Below are positions 6,367-15,459 of a stretch of 64,000 nucleotides of DNA, piece after piece. Below the pieces are notes generated by a model that searched no databases, was not told the DNA's origin, and saw nothing but the letters and a program-made list of their open reading frames with translations. A program made the translations under genes and the position numbers. Each line of letters starts with the position of its first letter. The first letter of the stretch is position 1. The DNA is from RGIG8700 sp045648505 (GTDB lineage Bacteria; Bacillota; Clostridia; RGIG6154), in the NCBI GenBank assembly GCA_045648505.1, contig JAZROD010000060.1, positions 1 to 64,000 of the forward strand, in the 5' to 3' direction.

Positions 6367-9300
6367 ATGAGAAAAATTTTAGCATTAATGCTTGCAGTTA
6401 TTATGATTGTCGGCATTTTCGCACTTCCCGTAATGGCAGAAGAATCTGTTAAAGTTCTTAACGAAAATTATGGCAAAGTTAAGATTGTGGGTAAAGTGCA
6501 GACAAGTTATAATGGCTCTACTGCATATGCAGTAAGAAGCTCGTTTGGTGAAAGCGAAACACAGGATATTATCAGTTATTTCGTAAGAAATACAAAACAG
6601 GATTCAAGCAATGGCATGGAGCAAAATCCTGCTTTTGACTTTTTCAATAATGATCCAAGAACTGTTTCAAAAACAAGCTCAACTATTTTTGAAAATCTCT
6701 CAGTTTACGGCGGTGACGAAAGAACTCCTGTTCAGCTTGATGGTTTTGGTTGGATTGGTGCATCTCACGGTATGACCTGCGGTGTTACTGTTACATCAAA
6801 TGCACACGGACTTACATATTCAGCAATCGGTAATGTTTATAAAGACCCTGCAGGTATTGAGTGGGTACTTTTAAGAGTTTCAAGTGAAAATATGCTTGTT
6901 TTCATTTCAAAAAATCTTAAGAGTGGTACCGATACAAAGCCTACTTTCCACAGCACAATGGGTTCACCTCTTACAAACGTTGAAAATGCAGAAGAAGTAA
7001 TTAAGGTTGACAGCTATAAGTCAGGTCAGCAGCTTCGTCCTGCTTATGAAATGGAAGTACAGGACATTTATGTTGTAAACGGAGACGAAAAAACTCTTGT
7101 TGAAGCAAACGGACAGACATACGAGGGCGACTATGTTTTAGTTGAAGAAAAATATACAATTATGAACCCTGTATATGTTGCACAGGCAATTATTGACCAA
7201 AGACCTGAAGGCGGATACACAGAAAACCCAAGCTTTGCAGTTGGTAAAGGCCTTGTAACATTTGACCTTCAGCAGATTTATAACCCGGACGGCACAGTTG
7301 TTCACAACTGGGAAACAACATATCACCAGGATGCAAACATCAGCGTATGGGGTGGTATTCAGTACGGTAAAAAGGGCGATTATCTCTATATACCTAATAC
7401 AAAAGCATTCACAGACAAGAGTGTTGTTACTTTAAACAATGCTGATGTTACAGTTGATAATATGACATTTGATTTTTCAAATATTTTCGACTCAACAACA
7501 GGCTTCCCTAATGGTTCAGGTGCAACTGAAAGATGGGCAGATTCATCTTATGCTCCACACAGAAGACTTGACTTCAGTAAAACAAACGGTGCATTTGACA
7601 AAGCCTTTGCAGGCGGTCAGCTCCCTGTTTTTGACAATGTAAATTCAGAAAGAATTCAGAATGCAGATAAAGCATTCTATATGTATAAATCAAGAAAAGC
7701 GTATTTTTATAGTGCAAGCGCAAAAATCAACACAAGATATCCTGACCTTACAGGTAAAACATTAAAGGCTTCTGCATATAAGAAATGGATTGAAGACTTT
7801 GATGCAAACGGCGATGCATCTTACTACAGTGTACCTTATTTCAGCGATGGCGACAATTCAAGATATATGTATTTTGACCTTTACAAGCCTGGCGTAACAA
7901 AGAAATATGATATTTCTGCATACCTTGGTACATACTCAATTTCAGAACTTGAAAAAACTGCAAACCTTGAATATGATATCAACTACGAAACAGGTATCTT
8001 AACAGTTTCATCACTTGAAAACAATCAGAAAGCTGCAGACAGCCTTGTTTTAAAAGCAAAATATGTTGGTGAATCTGTTCCCGCAGTTGAAATGAAGCTT
8101 CGTGCTCTTCCAACTCTTTACACAGAAGCAATTAACGACAAGCTTGTTGAAATTGCAGAACTTATGGAAACAGTAGGCGCACCTGAAGACGACTACGACC
8201 CTGCTTTAATTGCAAGATATAAGAGCCTTCTTGCACAGAAGGAAGCTTATGAACAGGCAATTAAAGACGAAGCGGCAAACGCAGACAGAGTTGCAGGTCT
8301 TAACAACAGATATGAAACTGTTGAAATGAACTTCCCTCACGATGCTTTTGCAACAGATAATGATTTTGCAACAGAAAACTGGTATATAAAGTCATATAAC
8401 AGCAGCACAGACTCTTTATTGATGGTAGCTGATTCACCATTACAGTATAAAGGCTTTAATATGCAGGCATATGGTTCACTTTCTCAGCCTGCACCTGATA
8501 ACGGTGTTGCATACAGAGCATCTGAAATTGACAATGTGGAAGCAATCACAAAAGGCGAAGACGGAAGATATATCCTTACTATTGATGGTGTTCCTTTCAG
8601 ACTTGGTGAAATTGAAACTGCAGACGGAAAAATCGGTGCAAACGCAGTTCTTTTCAGAAGACAGCTTAAAGCAGATGGCTACACAGGTACAGAACCACTC
8701 AATACTGTTTCATCTGAATATAAGATGGAAGGTGCAAGTGGTATTACAAAAGCAACTTATACACTTAACAAAGATGGTATAAGCAACCTTAACATTCTTT
8801 TATCTGACCTTTATGTTGGCGGTAGCTTAGGTGCTAACAGATTTAACGCTGTAACAGTTAAATATACAACAGGCGAAAAAGAAACATTCAATTCAGTATT
8901 TAATAAAGGTTCACACAAATTTGAAGAGACTGTTTTTGCAGTTCCTGTTGAAACGTTTAATAGCATTAAAAACGATGCAAATAAGCTCGACTCTGTTCCA
9001 ACTGCTAAAGAATTAACAGTAGACAGCTACAAATCTTATGTTGCAAAATATGTTGATCAGGCAACTGCTGACAGCATTACTGCAAAACCATCTAGCTGGA
9101 CTTCTAATGATACATCAAAGGCAGTATATGCAGGTCTTAATGCAGACAGTAAATATCAGGCACTTCTTGATGCAGCTCCGGTAGCATTAAACACATTAGT
9201 TGCAGATATAGATGCAGAAAAATTTGAAGGAATTTCTTCAGGTGATCTGGTAACTCTTCCAACAAAAACTGTACAGTTTGTTCCTGCAAGATTAAAAACT

Positions 9301-11643
9301 ACATGGACAGGTAACTACAATACAACCTATATGTCAAATACTGTGATTCCTACAAACTCTGCAAAGACAATTGAAACAGTTGAAATCAGCGGTTCACTTA
9401 CAGAATCAGGTCCTGTAGCACTTGCAAGTGGCGGTTTCTATACTGTTGCAAATTCAGGTGTTCATACAGGTGCACTTATGCTTAAGTATGACGGAAGCGA
9501 AACAATCAAAGTGGGCGACAAAGAATATGTTATCTTTATTAAGCTCACAAGACAGTGCGGTGACTCTGCTATCTATGGTATGACTCTCACAAGAGAACAG
9601 ACATGGCTTGACAGAATTGCAACAGTTGAAGCAAAAATGCTCGCACTTTCAGCAGAAAGCTCAACTTATGCAGATGTTGAAGCTTTAAGAGCAGAAATTG
9701 CAAGTCTTCTCGCGCAGAACACAAGCATCGTTTATATTAAAGATTTCTCTGCAGATGCAAGAGCAAATATCGACAATGTTGAAGCAGCACTTAAAGCTCA
9801 GGCAGACGAAGAAGACAGAATTGAAAATCTCACAAAGAACGTATTTACTCATATTGATATGAACAAATACGGCAGAGATGATCTTTTCGTAACAGACGAA
9901 GATATGAAAACATCAGGTTCAAGACAGTTCGGTTATTCAAATACATTTACCGGCATTCTTGGAGGATGTACTGCTGTTGATAAACTTGATGGTGATGTTG
10001 CATACAAAGAATATTACACAAAAGATAACCATCTTGTTGCAGTGCAGGATGTTGCAAATGATACATACTACTATAACGGCGACTCAACATACGATAAAGA
10101 TGCATATTCATTCCTTGGCAAAACATATCAGTTCAAGTATGTTGCAGGAACAACAAAGAAATATTACTACAAATCAAAAGGCGTAGAAAGTAGCTCTACA
10201 TCTTCACAAGGTAACCTTTATGCATGGTATCACGACGGTGTAGGAGCTTATTATGAAAAATCAGTACTTGCTAATAATAAAGCAATGTTTAATAAGGGTA
10301 CTGCTATTATAAGTGGTGATGCATTCTTTGGAGTTCTTTCAGATATTAAGGATTACACAACTACAGACAAAATTTCAGGAAATGAAATTAAAGCAAAAAC
10401 AGGTACTTTGAAGGCGGAAAACGGAACAGAATTCACAGTTGGTCCTTTCGCACCTGCAAAAACTGCTACAGCAAGCGGTATTATGCTTACAAGCCAAGCA
10501 GTTACAGTTCCTTTGGGCGAGACTGGTGTAAAAGCAGACTATATCAACCTTCTTGCAAATGCATTTGTAACAGACGCAGTAAACACATCTTACTGGACAG
10601 TTGAAGTTGATTATGAAAACGAAGACGGAAGCCTTGGCAGAAAAACATTTGCTTTAGTTCTTCCTAAATCAGGTTATTCAGGAAGCACAAATACATCTGT
10701 TCAGGGTGTAGTAGACAGCTCAATCTTCAAGGTTGCAAAAGACAAAGCTCAGTCAACTTATGATAATGTGTTCAGCAACAAAGAAGCAACAACAGGAATT
10801 TCAATTGATGATATTAAGTTCAACACAAAAGTTGAAGGTCTTATGATTTATCCAAGTGAAATGGTTTATGTTGGTAAGAAATGTACACAGCATTCATGGT
10901 ATCCAAACCCATTTGATAACTATGCAGGCGTATATAAGATTCCTGTTTCAGACCTTTACAAAGTTCTTTCAGTTAACATGAAAGCAAACGGCGGTGCAAG
11001 CGGATATGCAAATAAGGAAACTTCAGACCTTTATGTAGAAGGTTCAATGGTGGCTTCAAACGGCAGAGCTGCAATCCCTGTTGAAGTTAAAGGCGGAGAC
11101 GAAAATTACAACTACTATGCAATCTACTCTCCAAACTGGGAAACAAGATCAGTTCTTTATGCGGCAAACACAGAAAAAACACCTGCTCAGCCAAAAATTG
11201 AGAAGATTGAAGAGTTTATGCAGAATGCTACATTAAAAGATGTTGCAGAAATTGAAAAGCTTATGGCAAACTTAACATCAGACGGAGCAGTTAAAGAAAG
11301 CGATTTCGATAAAGATATTCTTGAAGCATACAACGAATTTAAAGAAAAATCAGATGTTGCAATTGTTGAAGACAAGCTTGAAGTTAAGCAGGATGAGGAA
11401 AAGGTTGTAATTAAAGCTACAGTTGCAAACCCAACAAAGCTTGAAGGTAAGCCTTATACACTTATTGTGCCTTTCTATAAAGGAAATGAAGTGCTTAAGA
11501 CAAAGGCTTACAGCTTTGAATCAACAAAAGAAACAGAAATTACAAAAGAAATAACTGTTACAGAGGTTCCTGAAGGAACATCAAATGTTAAAGTATTTGT
11601 TTGGAAAGATTTGGCAACATTAAAACCTTTAAGCACATACTAA
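6367..11643 (+). CDS. Giant secreted modular protein (1758 aa)
   Basis: It starts with a clear signal peptide (residues 1-24, cleavage after PVMA). I do not recognise a catalytic domain. The body alternates beta-rich modules with helical linkers. Modules beginning with an F-x-x-D/H-A-F-A-T-D pattern are seen at about 655 (FPHDAFATDNDF) and 1158 (THIDMNKYGRDDLFVTDED). Helical linkers lie around 590-650, 1075-1150 and 1610-1665. The last 90 residues form a small beta domain ending VFVWKDLATLKPLS, similar to the ends of the 2201- and 1677-residue proteins in this window. The same DAFAT-type module occurs in the protein at 28383. It has no SLH domain and no sortase motif. A role in surface or polysaccharide binding is inferred from its companions. 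Confidence 0.8.
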   Translation: MRKILALMLAVIMIVGIFALPVMAEESVKVLNENYGKVKIVGKVQTSYNGSTAYAVRSSFGESETQDIISYFVRNTKQDSSNGMEQNPAFDFFNNDPRTVSKTSSTIFENLSVYGGDERTPVQLDGFGWIGASHGMTCGVTVTSNAHGLTYSAIGNVYKDPAGIEWVLLRVSSENMLVFISKNLKSGTDTKPTFHSTMGSPLTNVENAEEVIKVDSYKSGQQLRPAYEMEVQDIYVVNGDEKTLVEANGQTYEGDYVLVEEKYTIMNPVYVAQAIIDQRPEGGYTENPSFAVGKGLVTFDLQQIYNPDGTVVHNWETTYHQDANISVWGGIQYGKKGDYLYIPNTKAFTDKSVVTLNNADVTVDNMTFDFSNIFDSTTGFPNGSGATERWADSSYAPHRRLDFSKTNGAFDKAFAGGQLPVFDNVNSERIQNADKAFYMYKSRKAYFYSASAKINTRYPDLTGKTLKASAYKKWIEDFDANGDASYYSVPYFSDGDNSRYMYFDLYKPGVTKKYDISAYLGTYSISELEKTANLEYDINYETGILTVSSLENNQKAADSLVLKAKYVGESVPAVEMKLRALPTLYTEAINDKLVEIAELMETVGAPEDDYDPALIARYKSLLAQKEAYEQAIKDEAANADRVAGLNNRYETVEMNFPHDAFATDNDFATENWYIKSYNSSTDSLLMVADSPLQYKGFNMQAYGSLSQPAPDNGVAYRASEIDNVEAITKGEDGRYILTIDGVPFRLGEIETADGKIGANAVLFRRQLKADGYTGTEPLNTVSSEYKMEGASGITKATYTLNKDGISNLNILLSDLYVGGSLGANRFNAVTVKYTTGEKETFNSVFNKGSHKFEETVFAVPVETFNSIKNDANKLDSVPTAKELTVDSYKSYVAKYVDQATADSITAKPSSWTSNDTSKAVYAGLNADSKYQALLDAAPVALNTLVADIDAEKFEGISSGDLVTLPTKTVQFVPARLKTTWTGNYNTTYMSNTVIPTNSAKTIETVEISGSLTESGPVALASGGFYTVANSGVHTGALMLKYDGSETIKVGDKEYVIFIKLTRQCGDSAIYGMTLTREQTWLDRIATVEAKMLALSAESSTYADVEALRAEIASLLAQNTSIVYIKDFSADARANIDNVEAALKAQADEEDRIENLTKNVFTHIDMNKYGRDDLFVTDEDMKTSGSRQFGYSNTFTGILGGCTAVDKLDGDVAYKEYYTKDNHLVAVQDVANDTYYYNGDSTYDKDAYSFLGKTYQFKYVAGTTKKYYYKSKGVESSSTSSQGNLYAWYHDGVGAYYEKSVLANNKAMFNKGTAIISGDAFFGVLSDIKDYTTTDKISGNEIKAKTGTLKAENGTEFTVGPFAPAKTATASGIMLTSQAVTVPLGETGVKADYINLLANAFVTDAVNTSYWTVEVDYENEDGSLGRKTFALVLPKSGYSGSTNTSVQGVVDSSIFKVAKDKAQSTYDNVFSNKEATTGISIDDIKFNTKVEGLMIYPSEMVYVGKKCTQHSWYPNPFDNYAGVYKIPVSDLYKVLSVNMKANGGASGYANKETSDLYVEGSMVASNGRAAIPVEVKGGDENYNYYAIYSPNWETRSVLYAANTEKTPAQPKIEKIEEFMQNATLKDVAEIEKLMANLTSDGAVKESDFDKDILEAYNEFKEKSDVAIVEDKLEVKQDEEKVVIKATVANPTKLEGKPYTLIVPFYKGNEVLKTKAYSFESTKETEITKEITVTEVPEGTSNVKVFVWKDLATLKPLSTY

Positions 11644-11666
11644 TAGCTTTAAAGAGACCACATTTA

Positions 11667-11923
11667 GCCGAGTGTCCGTAAGGACACTCGGCAATGAGAT
11701 TAATTCCTGAAGTAATTAGAGATATTACTGCGTAGAGATATTGTGCTGCGCACAGAGATATTCCCTTCGGGAGAGAATTAATCTCATATCTCTGCAAAGC
11801 AATATCTCTTTTGTGAAACAAAAATATCGTTCGAACAAAAGTGAGAATATCACTAAAATATGCCAACCACTCTGGTTGGCATATTTTATTTTTAAACAAA
11901 GAAAGTGCCCATAAGGACACTTC
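11667..11923. repeat. GATATT hairpin-array element without gene, copy 2 (257 bp)
   Basis: The ends are GCCGAGTGTCCGTAAGGACAC at 11667 and a matching AGTGCCCATAAGGACACTTC at about 11904-11923. Inside, three GAGATATT linkers (11719, 11735, 11755) separate small hairpins (TACTGCGTA, GTGCTGCGCAC, CCCTTCGGG). The right half carries the complementary linkers ATATCTC and AATATCTC. A GAGATTAATTC/GAATTAATCTC stem closes the left group. It aligns end to end with 47800-48057. No ORF in it is credible. It fills most of the gap after the giant secreted gene. Confidence 0.85.
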
Positions 11924-12006
11924 GTTTTTTTGGTCTCTTTTTCTTTTGTCAAAATTTGTCGTATGATTTTTCTTTACTTTTTCGTCAAAATATGCTAACA
12001 TAGTAC

Positions 12007-12169
12007 TTGACCAAACGAGATAAATAGAGGAAGTCAGATTAGGGTGCTTTTACCTTTTGGTAAAAGCGCTAGCTTCGCTGTTTGCACTTTGGTCTGACGG
12101 TTCAGTCTTGTTTGGTCACATTACTGAGGCTGGTGTTTTTCGTGCGTCGGCTTCGGTCGGCGCATTTTT
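12007..12169 (+). ncRNA. Candidate structured non-coding RNA with terminator
   Basis: A long-range stem TTGACCAAAC (12007-12016) with GTTTGGTCA (12110-12118) encloses a second stem GTCAGA (12033) with TCTGAC (12093-12098). A 9-bp hairpin GCTTTTACC-TTTT-GGTAAAAGC lies at 12046-12067, and a small AGC-TTC-GCT hairpin follows. A terminator-like hairpin with a T-run follows at 12141-12169. A possible promoter, TTTACT-17-TAACAT, ends just upstream near 12002. Length and shape suit a stand-alone small RNA. I could not assign it to 6S, SRP, raiA or a riboswitch class with confidence. Confidence 0.5.
12141..12169 (+). terminator. Terminator of candidate ncRNA
   Basis: A GC-rich imperfect hairpin, GTGCGTCGG-CTTCGG-TCGGCGCA with G-U pairs, followed by five T. 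Confidence 0.65.
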
Positions 12170-12204
12170 AATTGCGCAAAATTAAAATGAAAGGAAAGAA
12201 AACT

Positions 12205-12321
12205 ATGGAAATCTACAAAAAAATGTATATAGAACTTTTTAATGCAATAACAGATGAAATCGAAAGGCTTAAAGCTTTGCAACAAAAAGTTGAAGAAATG
12301 TATATAAATAACACAAAATAA
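12205..12321 (+). CDS. Small acidic helical protein, 38 aa
   Basis: ATG 12205 is preceded by GAAAGGAAAG at suitable spacing, and the frame is open for 38 codons to TAA. The product, starting MEIYKKMYIELFNAITDEIE, is amphipathic and probably one or two helices ending EEMYINNTK. It resembles a type of roughly 40-residue protein with a KMYxxLFNAITD core that I associate with Clostridia genomes, but I cannot name a function. It lies between the candidate ncRNA terminator and dpaA, with no strong terminator before dpaA. Confidence 0.6.
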   Translation: MEIYKKMYIELFNAITDEIERLKALQQKVEEMYINNTK

Positions 12322-12377
12322 ATAAAATCACATAGAATAAGACTGTAGAGAAATATCTTTGAAAAGGAGAGTTTTCT

Positions 12378-13172
12378 ATGGTCTTTTCTATTATGGGCAA
12401 GGATTTAAGACAAGATTTTATTGCCCTTATGCTTCAGGAAAAAGGACACATTGTTAAGCGTTATAACGAGGGCGGAAGCGTTAAAGACTGCATAAAGGAT
12501 GCAAATGTGGTTGTTTTGCCTTTGCCTGTTACAACAGACGGTAAAACCGTTAAAGGTACAGATGTAACCTTTGATGAAATCTTTAAAAACATAAACAAAA
12601 AAACGGTTATATTCGGCGGAAATATTCCCGTTGAAATAAATTTGAAATCCCCCACAAGCATTATTGATTATTATAAATCCGAAAAGCTTAAAGCAAAAAA
12701 TGCATATCTTACTGCAGAGGCTTCGGTTGCGCTTGCGGTTCTTGGCAGTAAAAAAGCATTAAGGGACTGCAAAATTCTTATTACGGGGTTTGGAAGAATT
12801 GCAAAGTGTGTTGCATATCTTTTAAAGCCATTTTGCAGAGATGTGACGGTTGCGTTAAGGTCAAGAAAAGATATGGCACTTGCAGATGCTCTTGACTGTA
12901 AAATTATGGATATTTCAGGACTGGGCAGTCTTAAAGACTATGACATTGTAATAAACACAGTACCTGCAAGAATACTTGATAACATAATTGCAACAGTAAG
13001 AGATGATGCTTATGTTTTAGAGCTTGCATCTGCTCCTTACGGTTTTTCTCCTGAAACTGCAAAGGAAAACAACATAAACTTTGAAATCGCATCTTCTCTG
13101 CCCGGAAAATACTCCCCTGAAAGTGCAGGAAAAGAAATACTTACCTGTATTTTAAGTTATCTTAAGTTATAG
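12378..13172 (+). CDS. dpaA: Dipicolinate synthase subunit A
   Basis: 264 residues, somewhat shorter at the N-terminus than the roughly 297-residue Bacillus SpoVFA. With DpaB it oxidises dihydrodipicolinate from the lysine pathway to dipicolinic acid, the Ca-chelating core solute of endospores, in the mother cell. A Rossmann NAD(P)-binding segment ILITGFGRIAKCVAYLL lies at about 133-149, and the upstream KNAYLTAEASVALAV helix is family-typical. The start at 12378 follows AAAAGGAGAGTTTTCT. dpaB begins 15 bases after its stop with its own AGGGAGGGGGG site. The pair implies a spore-former. Confidence 0.92.
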   Translation: MVFSIMGKDLRQDFIALMLQEKGHIVKRYNEGGSVKDCIKDANVVVLPLPVTTDGKTVKGTDVTFDEIFKNINKKTVIFGGNIPVEINLKSPTSIIDYYKSEKLKAKNAYLTAEASVALAVLGSKKALRDCKILITGFGRIAKCVAYLLKPFCRDVTVALRSRKDMALADALDCKIMDISGLGSLKDYDIVINTVPARILDNIIATVRDDAYVLELASAPYGFSPETAKENNINFEIASSLPGKYSPESAGKEILTCILSYLKL

Positions 13173-13186
13173 GGAGGGGGGATAAA

Positions 13187-13750
13187 ATGGTAGTAGGGTT
13201 TGCAATGTGCGGTTCTTTCTGCACTATTGGAAAATGCGTTGAAACCCTTGAAAAATTGAAAGAAACAGGTCTTGATATAATTCCTGTTATGAGTGAAATG
13301 GTTTATAACACAGACAACCGCTTCAACAAGGCAAGCGAGCTTATTGAAAAGGTGGAAAAAATCTGTGGTAACAAGGTTTTGCACTCCATCACAATGACAG
13401 AGCCAATAGGCCCTAAAAAGCTTCTTGATGCATTGATTATCGCCCCCTGTACGGGAAATACTCTTTCAAAACTGGCAAACGGTGTAACAGACAGCTCGGT
13501 TACAATGGCGGCAAAAGCACACTTAAGAAATCAAAGACCTTTGATTATTGCCATTTCAACCAATGACGGACTTTCAAATTCTGCAAAAAATATCGGTATG
13601 CTTCTTAATATGAAAAATGTTTATTTCGTTCCCTTTGGTCAGGATGATCCAACAGGTAAAAAAACATCTCTTGTGGCAGATATGAATAAAATAAGCGAAA
13701 CCCTTGAATATGCCTTAAAGGGTGAACAAATTCAGCCGATTCTTATATAA
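13187..13750 (+). CDS. dpaB: Dipicolinate synthase subunit B (flavoprotein)
   Basis: 187 residues of the flavoprotein (Rossmann-like FMN-binding) fold, matching SpoVFB. Features are GFAMCGSFCTIGK at the N-terminus, an IAPCTGNTLSKLANGVTDSSV FMN-loop (about 84-104) and an AAKAHLRNQRPLII segment. It pairs with DpaA to make dipicolinate. It is expected to be under sporulation (sigma-K type) control; no such promoter was confidently identified. A terminator follows directly. Confidence 0.93.
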   Translation: MVVGFAMCGSFCTIGKCVETLEKLKETGLDIIPVMSEMVYNTDNRFNKASELIEKVEKICGNKVLHSITMTEPIGPKKLLDALIIAPCTGNTLSKLANGVTDSSVTMAAKAHLRNQRPLIIAISTNDGLSNSAKNIGMLLNMKNVYFVPFGQDDPTGKKTSLVADMNKISETLEYALKGEQIQPILI

Positions 13751-13775
13751 CACAACCTTAAATGGTTGTGTTTTT
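13751..13775 (+). terminator. Terminator after dpaAB
   Basis: CACAACC-TTAAAT-GGTTGTG followed by six T; a compact hairpin directly after the dpaB stop. Confidence 0.8.
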
Positions 13776-13821
13776 TCTTGCAAAAAAAGAAAGAGTATTG
13801 TATCATAAGTGTGGTGATAAT

Positions 13822-14556
13822 ATGAAAAATTTTAAAATTGTCCTTGAATATGACGGAAGCAAGTACAACGGCTGGCAGAAACAGGGCAATACGAAAAACA
13901 CAATAGAATATAAATTCCTTGAAATTTTAAAGAAGATGACAGGAAAACAAGCCGAAATTTTTGCATCGGGCAGAACAGACAGCGGTGTTCACGCAAAAGG
14001 TCAGGTTGCAAACTTTAAAATTGAAACAGATATGTCAGATGGGGAAGTTCTTTTGTATATAAATACATATCTTCCTGAAGATATAAGGGTTTTGTCCTGT
14101 GTGGAGGCGGACGAGAGATTTCATAGCCGTTTAAATGCAAAAAAGAAAACTTATATGTATAGAATCTGTCTTGGAAAACCGTCGGTTTTTGAAAGAAAAT
14201 ATGTTTATGCTACCGATAAGGCTTTAGATGTTGAAAAAATGAAGGAAGCGGCAAAGCATTTTACAGGCAGACACGATTTCAAAGCATTTTGCACAAAGCA
14301 GAAAATGAAAAAATCAACCATAAGGGAAATCTATTCTCTTGATGTGGTTCAAAAGGGCGAAGAAATTGATATAATCGTTTGCGGAAACGGATTTTTATAC
14401 AATATGGTGAGAATTATATCAGGAACTCTTTTCAAAGTGGGAACAGGTGAATTTTCTCCTGAATATGTTAAAAAAATCATAGAAGAAAAGAACAGAGAAA
14501 ATGCAGGAGATACCCTTCCGCCAAACGGACTTGTGCTTCTTTCAGTAGAATATTGA
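13822..14556 (+). CDS. truA: tRNA pseudouridine synthase A
   Basis: 244 residues. TruA isomerises U38-U40 of the tRNA anticodon arm. The catalytic Asp53 is in FASGRTDSGVHA. The N-terminal LEYDGSKYNGWQ motif, the FHSRLNAKKKTYMYRI segment and the C-terminal FLYNMVRIISGTL motif are typical. An upstream in-frame ATG at 13762 would start inside the dpaB terminator, so ATG 13822 is chosen (weak GTGGTGATAAT leader). It is a lone housekeeping gene between the spore pair and the ABC importer. Confidence 0.95.
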   Translation: MKNFKIVLEYDGSKYNGWQKQGNTKNTIEYKFLEILKKMTGKQAEIFASGRTDSGVHAKGQVANFKIETDMSDGEVLLYINTYLPEDIRVLSCVEADERFHSRLNAKKKTYMYRICLGKPSVFERKYVYATDKALDVEKMKEAAKHFTGRHDFKAFCTKQKMKKSTIREIYSLDVVQKGEEIDIIVCGNGFLYNMVRIISGTLFKVGTGEFSPEYVKKIIEEKNRENAGDTLPPNGLVLLSVEY

Positions 14557-14573
14557 ATAAATATGTAAAACTA

Positions 14574-14602
14574 TTGACATTTTATACAAAATGGTGTATA
14601 GT
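14574..14602 (+). promoter_or_regulatory. Strong sigma-A promoter of the first amino-acid ABC importer
   Basis: TTGACA at 14574-14579, exactly 17 bases, TATAGT at 14597-14602; 31 bases before the binding-protein start codon. Confidence 0.8.
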
Positions 14603-14633
14603 ATCTTCATATCTTTTATTGGAGGAAATAAAA

Positions 14634-15392
14634 ATGAAAAAAGTATTATCTTTAGTATTGGTACTTGCTCTTGCAATTTCTTTAGTTGCTTGCGGCGGTG
14701 CAAAAAATGACAATGTTTTAACAATGGCTACAAACGCAGAATTCCCACCATATGAATTTATGGAAGGTGGCGAAATCGTTGGTATTGATGCTGAAATCGG
14801 TGCTGCTATTGCTGAAAAACTCGGCAAAGAATTAGTTATCGAAAATGTTGACTTCGATTCTTTAATTCCTGGTGTTCAGACAAACAAATATGATTTTGTT
14901 ATGGCTGGTATGACAGTTACAGACGAAAGAAAAGAACAGGTTAACTTCTCACAGACATATGCTACAGGCGTTCAGGTTGTTATCGTTAAAGAAGATTCAA
15001 AAATCACATCAGTAGATGACCTTTTTGCTGAAGGCGCTAACACAAAAATCGGTGTTCAGCTCGCTACAACAGGCGACCTTTACTGCACATGGGATATCGA
15101 AGACGAAGGCCTTGGTTCAGTTGAAAGATACAACAAAGGCGCAGACGCTGTAATGGCTCTTAACTCAGGTAAAGTTGACTGCGTTGTTATCGACAACGAA
15201 CCTGCAAAAGTTTTCGTTGCTAACAACCCTGGTTTAAAAATTCTTGAAACAGAATATATCACAGAAGACTATGCTATCGCTGTTTCAAAAGATGCTCCAG
15301 AACTTTTAACTGAAATCGACAAAGCTTTAGGCGAACTTATCGCTGAAGGCAAAGTGGCAGAAATTATTGAAAAGTACATTCCTGCTGAATAA
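14634..15392 (+). CDS. Polar amino-acid ABC transporter substrate-binding lipoprotein
   Basis: 252 residues. A lipoprotein signal peptide has the lipobox LVACGG with Cys20 as the lipid anchor. The mature protein is a type II periplasmic-binding fold: MATNAEFPPYEF and GIDAEIGAAIAEKLG open lobe 1, followed by GMTVTDERKEQVNFSQTY, and lobe 2 contains IGVQLATTGDLY and CVVIDNEPAKV. This matches family 3 binding proteins for polar or basic amino acids; the exact ligand cannot be read. The start follows GGAGGAAATAAAA. It is the first gene of a binding protein-permease-ATPase unit, separated from the permease by a hairpin that would keep binding-protein levels highest. Confidence 0.93.
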   Translation: MKKVLSLVLVLALAISLVACGGAKNDNVLTMATNAEFPPYEFMEGGEIVGIDAEIGAAIAEKLGKELVIENVDFDSLIPGVQTNKYDFVMAGMTVTDERKEQVNFSQTYATGVQVVIVKEDSKITSVDDLFAEGANTKIGVQLATTGDLYCTWDIEDEGLGSVERYNKGADAVMALNSGKVDCVVIDNEPAKVFVANNPGLKILETEYITEDYAIAVSKDAPELLTEIDKALGELIAEGKVAEIIEKYIPAE

Positions 15393-15406
15393 TTTAAAAT
15401 TACTTT

Positions 15407-15434
15407 AAAGGCTGTGCAGCCGCACAGCCTTTTT
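15407..15434 (+). terminator. Attenuating hairpin between binding protein and permease
   Basis: AAGGCTGTGC-AGCC-GCACAGCCTT followed by T. A comparable hairpin lies at the same point in the second importer (63101-63128). Confidence 0.8.
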
Positions 15435-15459
15435 AATTGCTGAAAGGAGTTTTTGATAG

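Noticed and set aside
11667..11923. Regularly spaced GATATT units as a possible CRISPR array
   Set aside because: The repeated unit is only 6-8 bases, the spacing is irregular, the intervening sequences are hairpins, and there are no cas genes.
11588..12001. Long minus-strand open frame (137 codons) and a shorter one over the hairpin-array repeat
   Set aside because: It is made of the repeat itself, has no ribosome-binding site, and overlaps the end of the giant secreted gene. The palindromes explain the open frame.
12007..12169. Assignment of the structured RNA as RNase P, SRP RNA or T-box
   Set aside because: It is too short for RNase P, lacks the SRP GGAA/AGCAG loop, and lacks the TGGNACCGCG T-box; no class could be supported.
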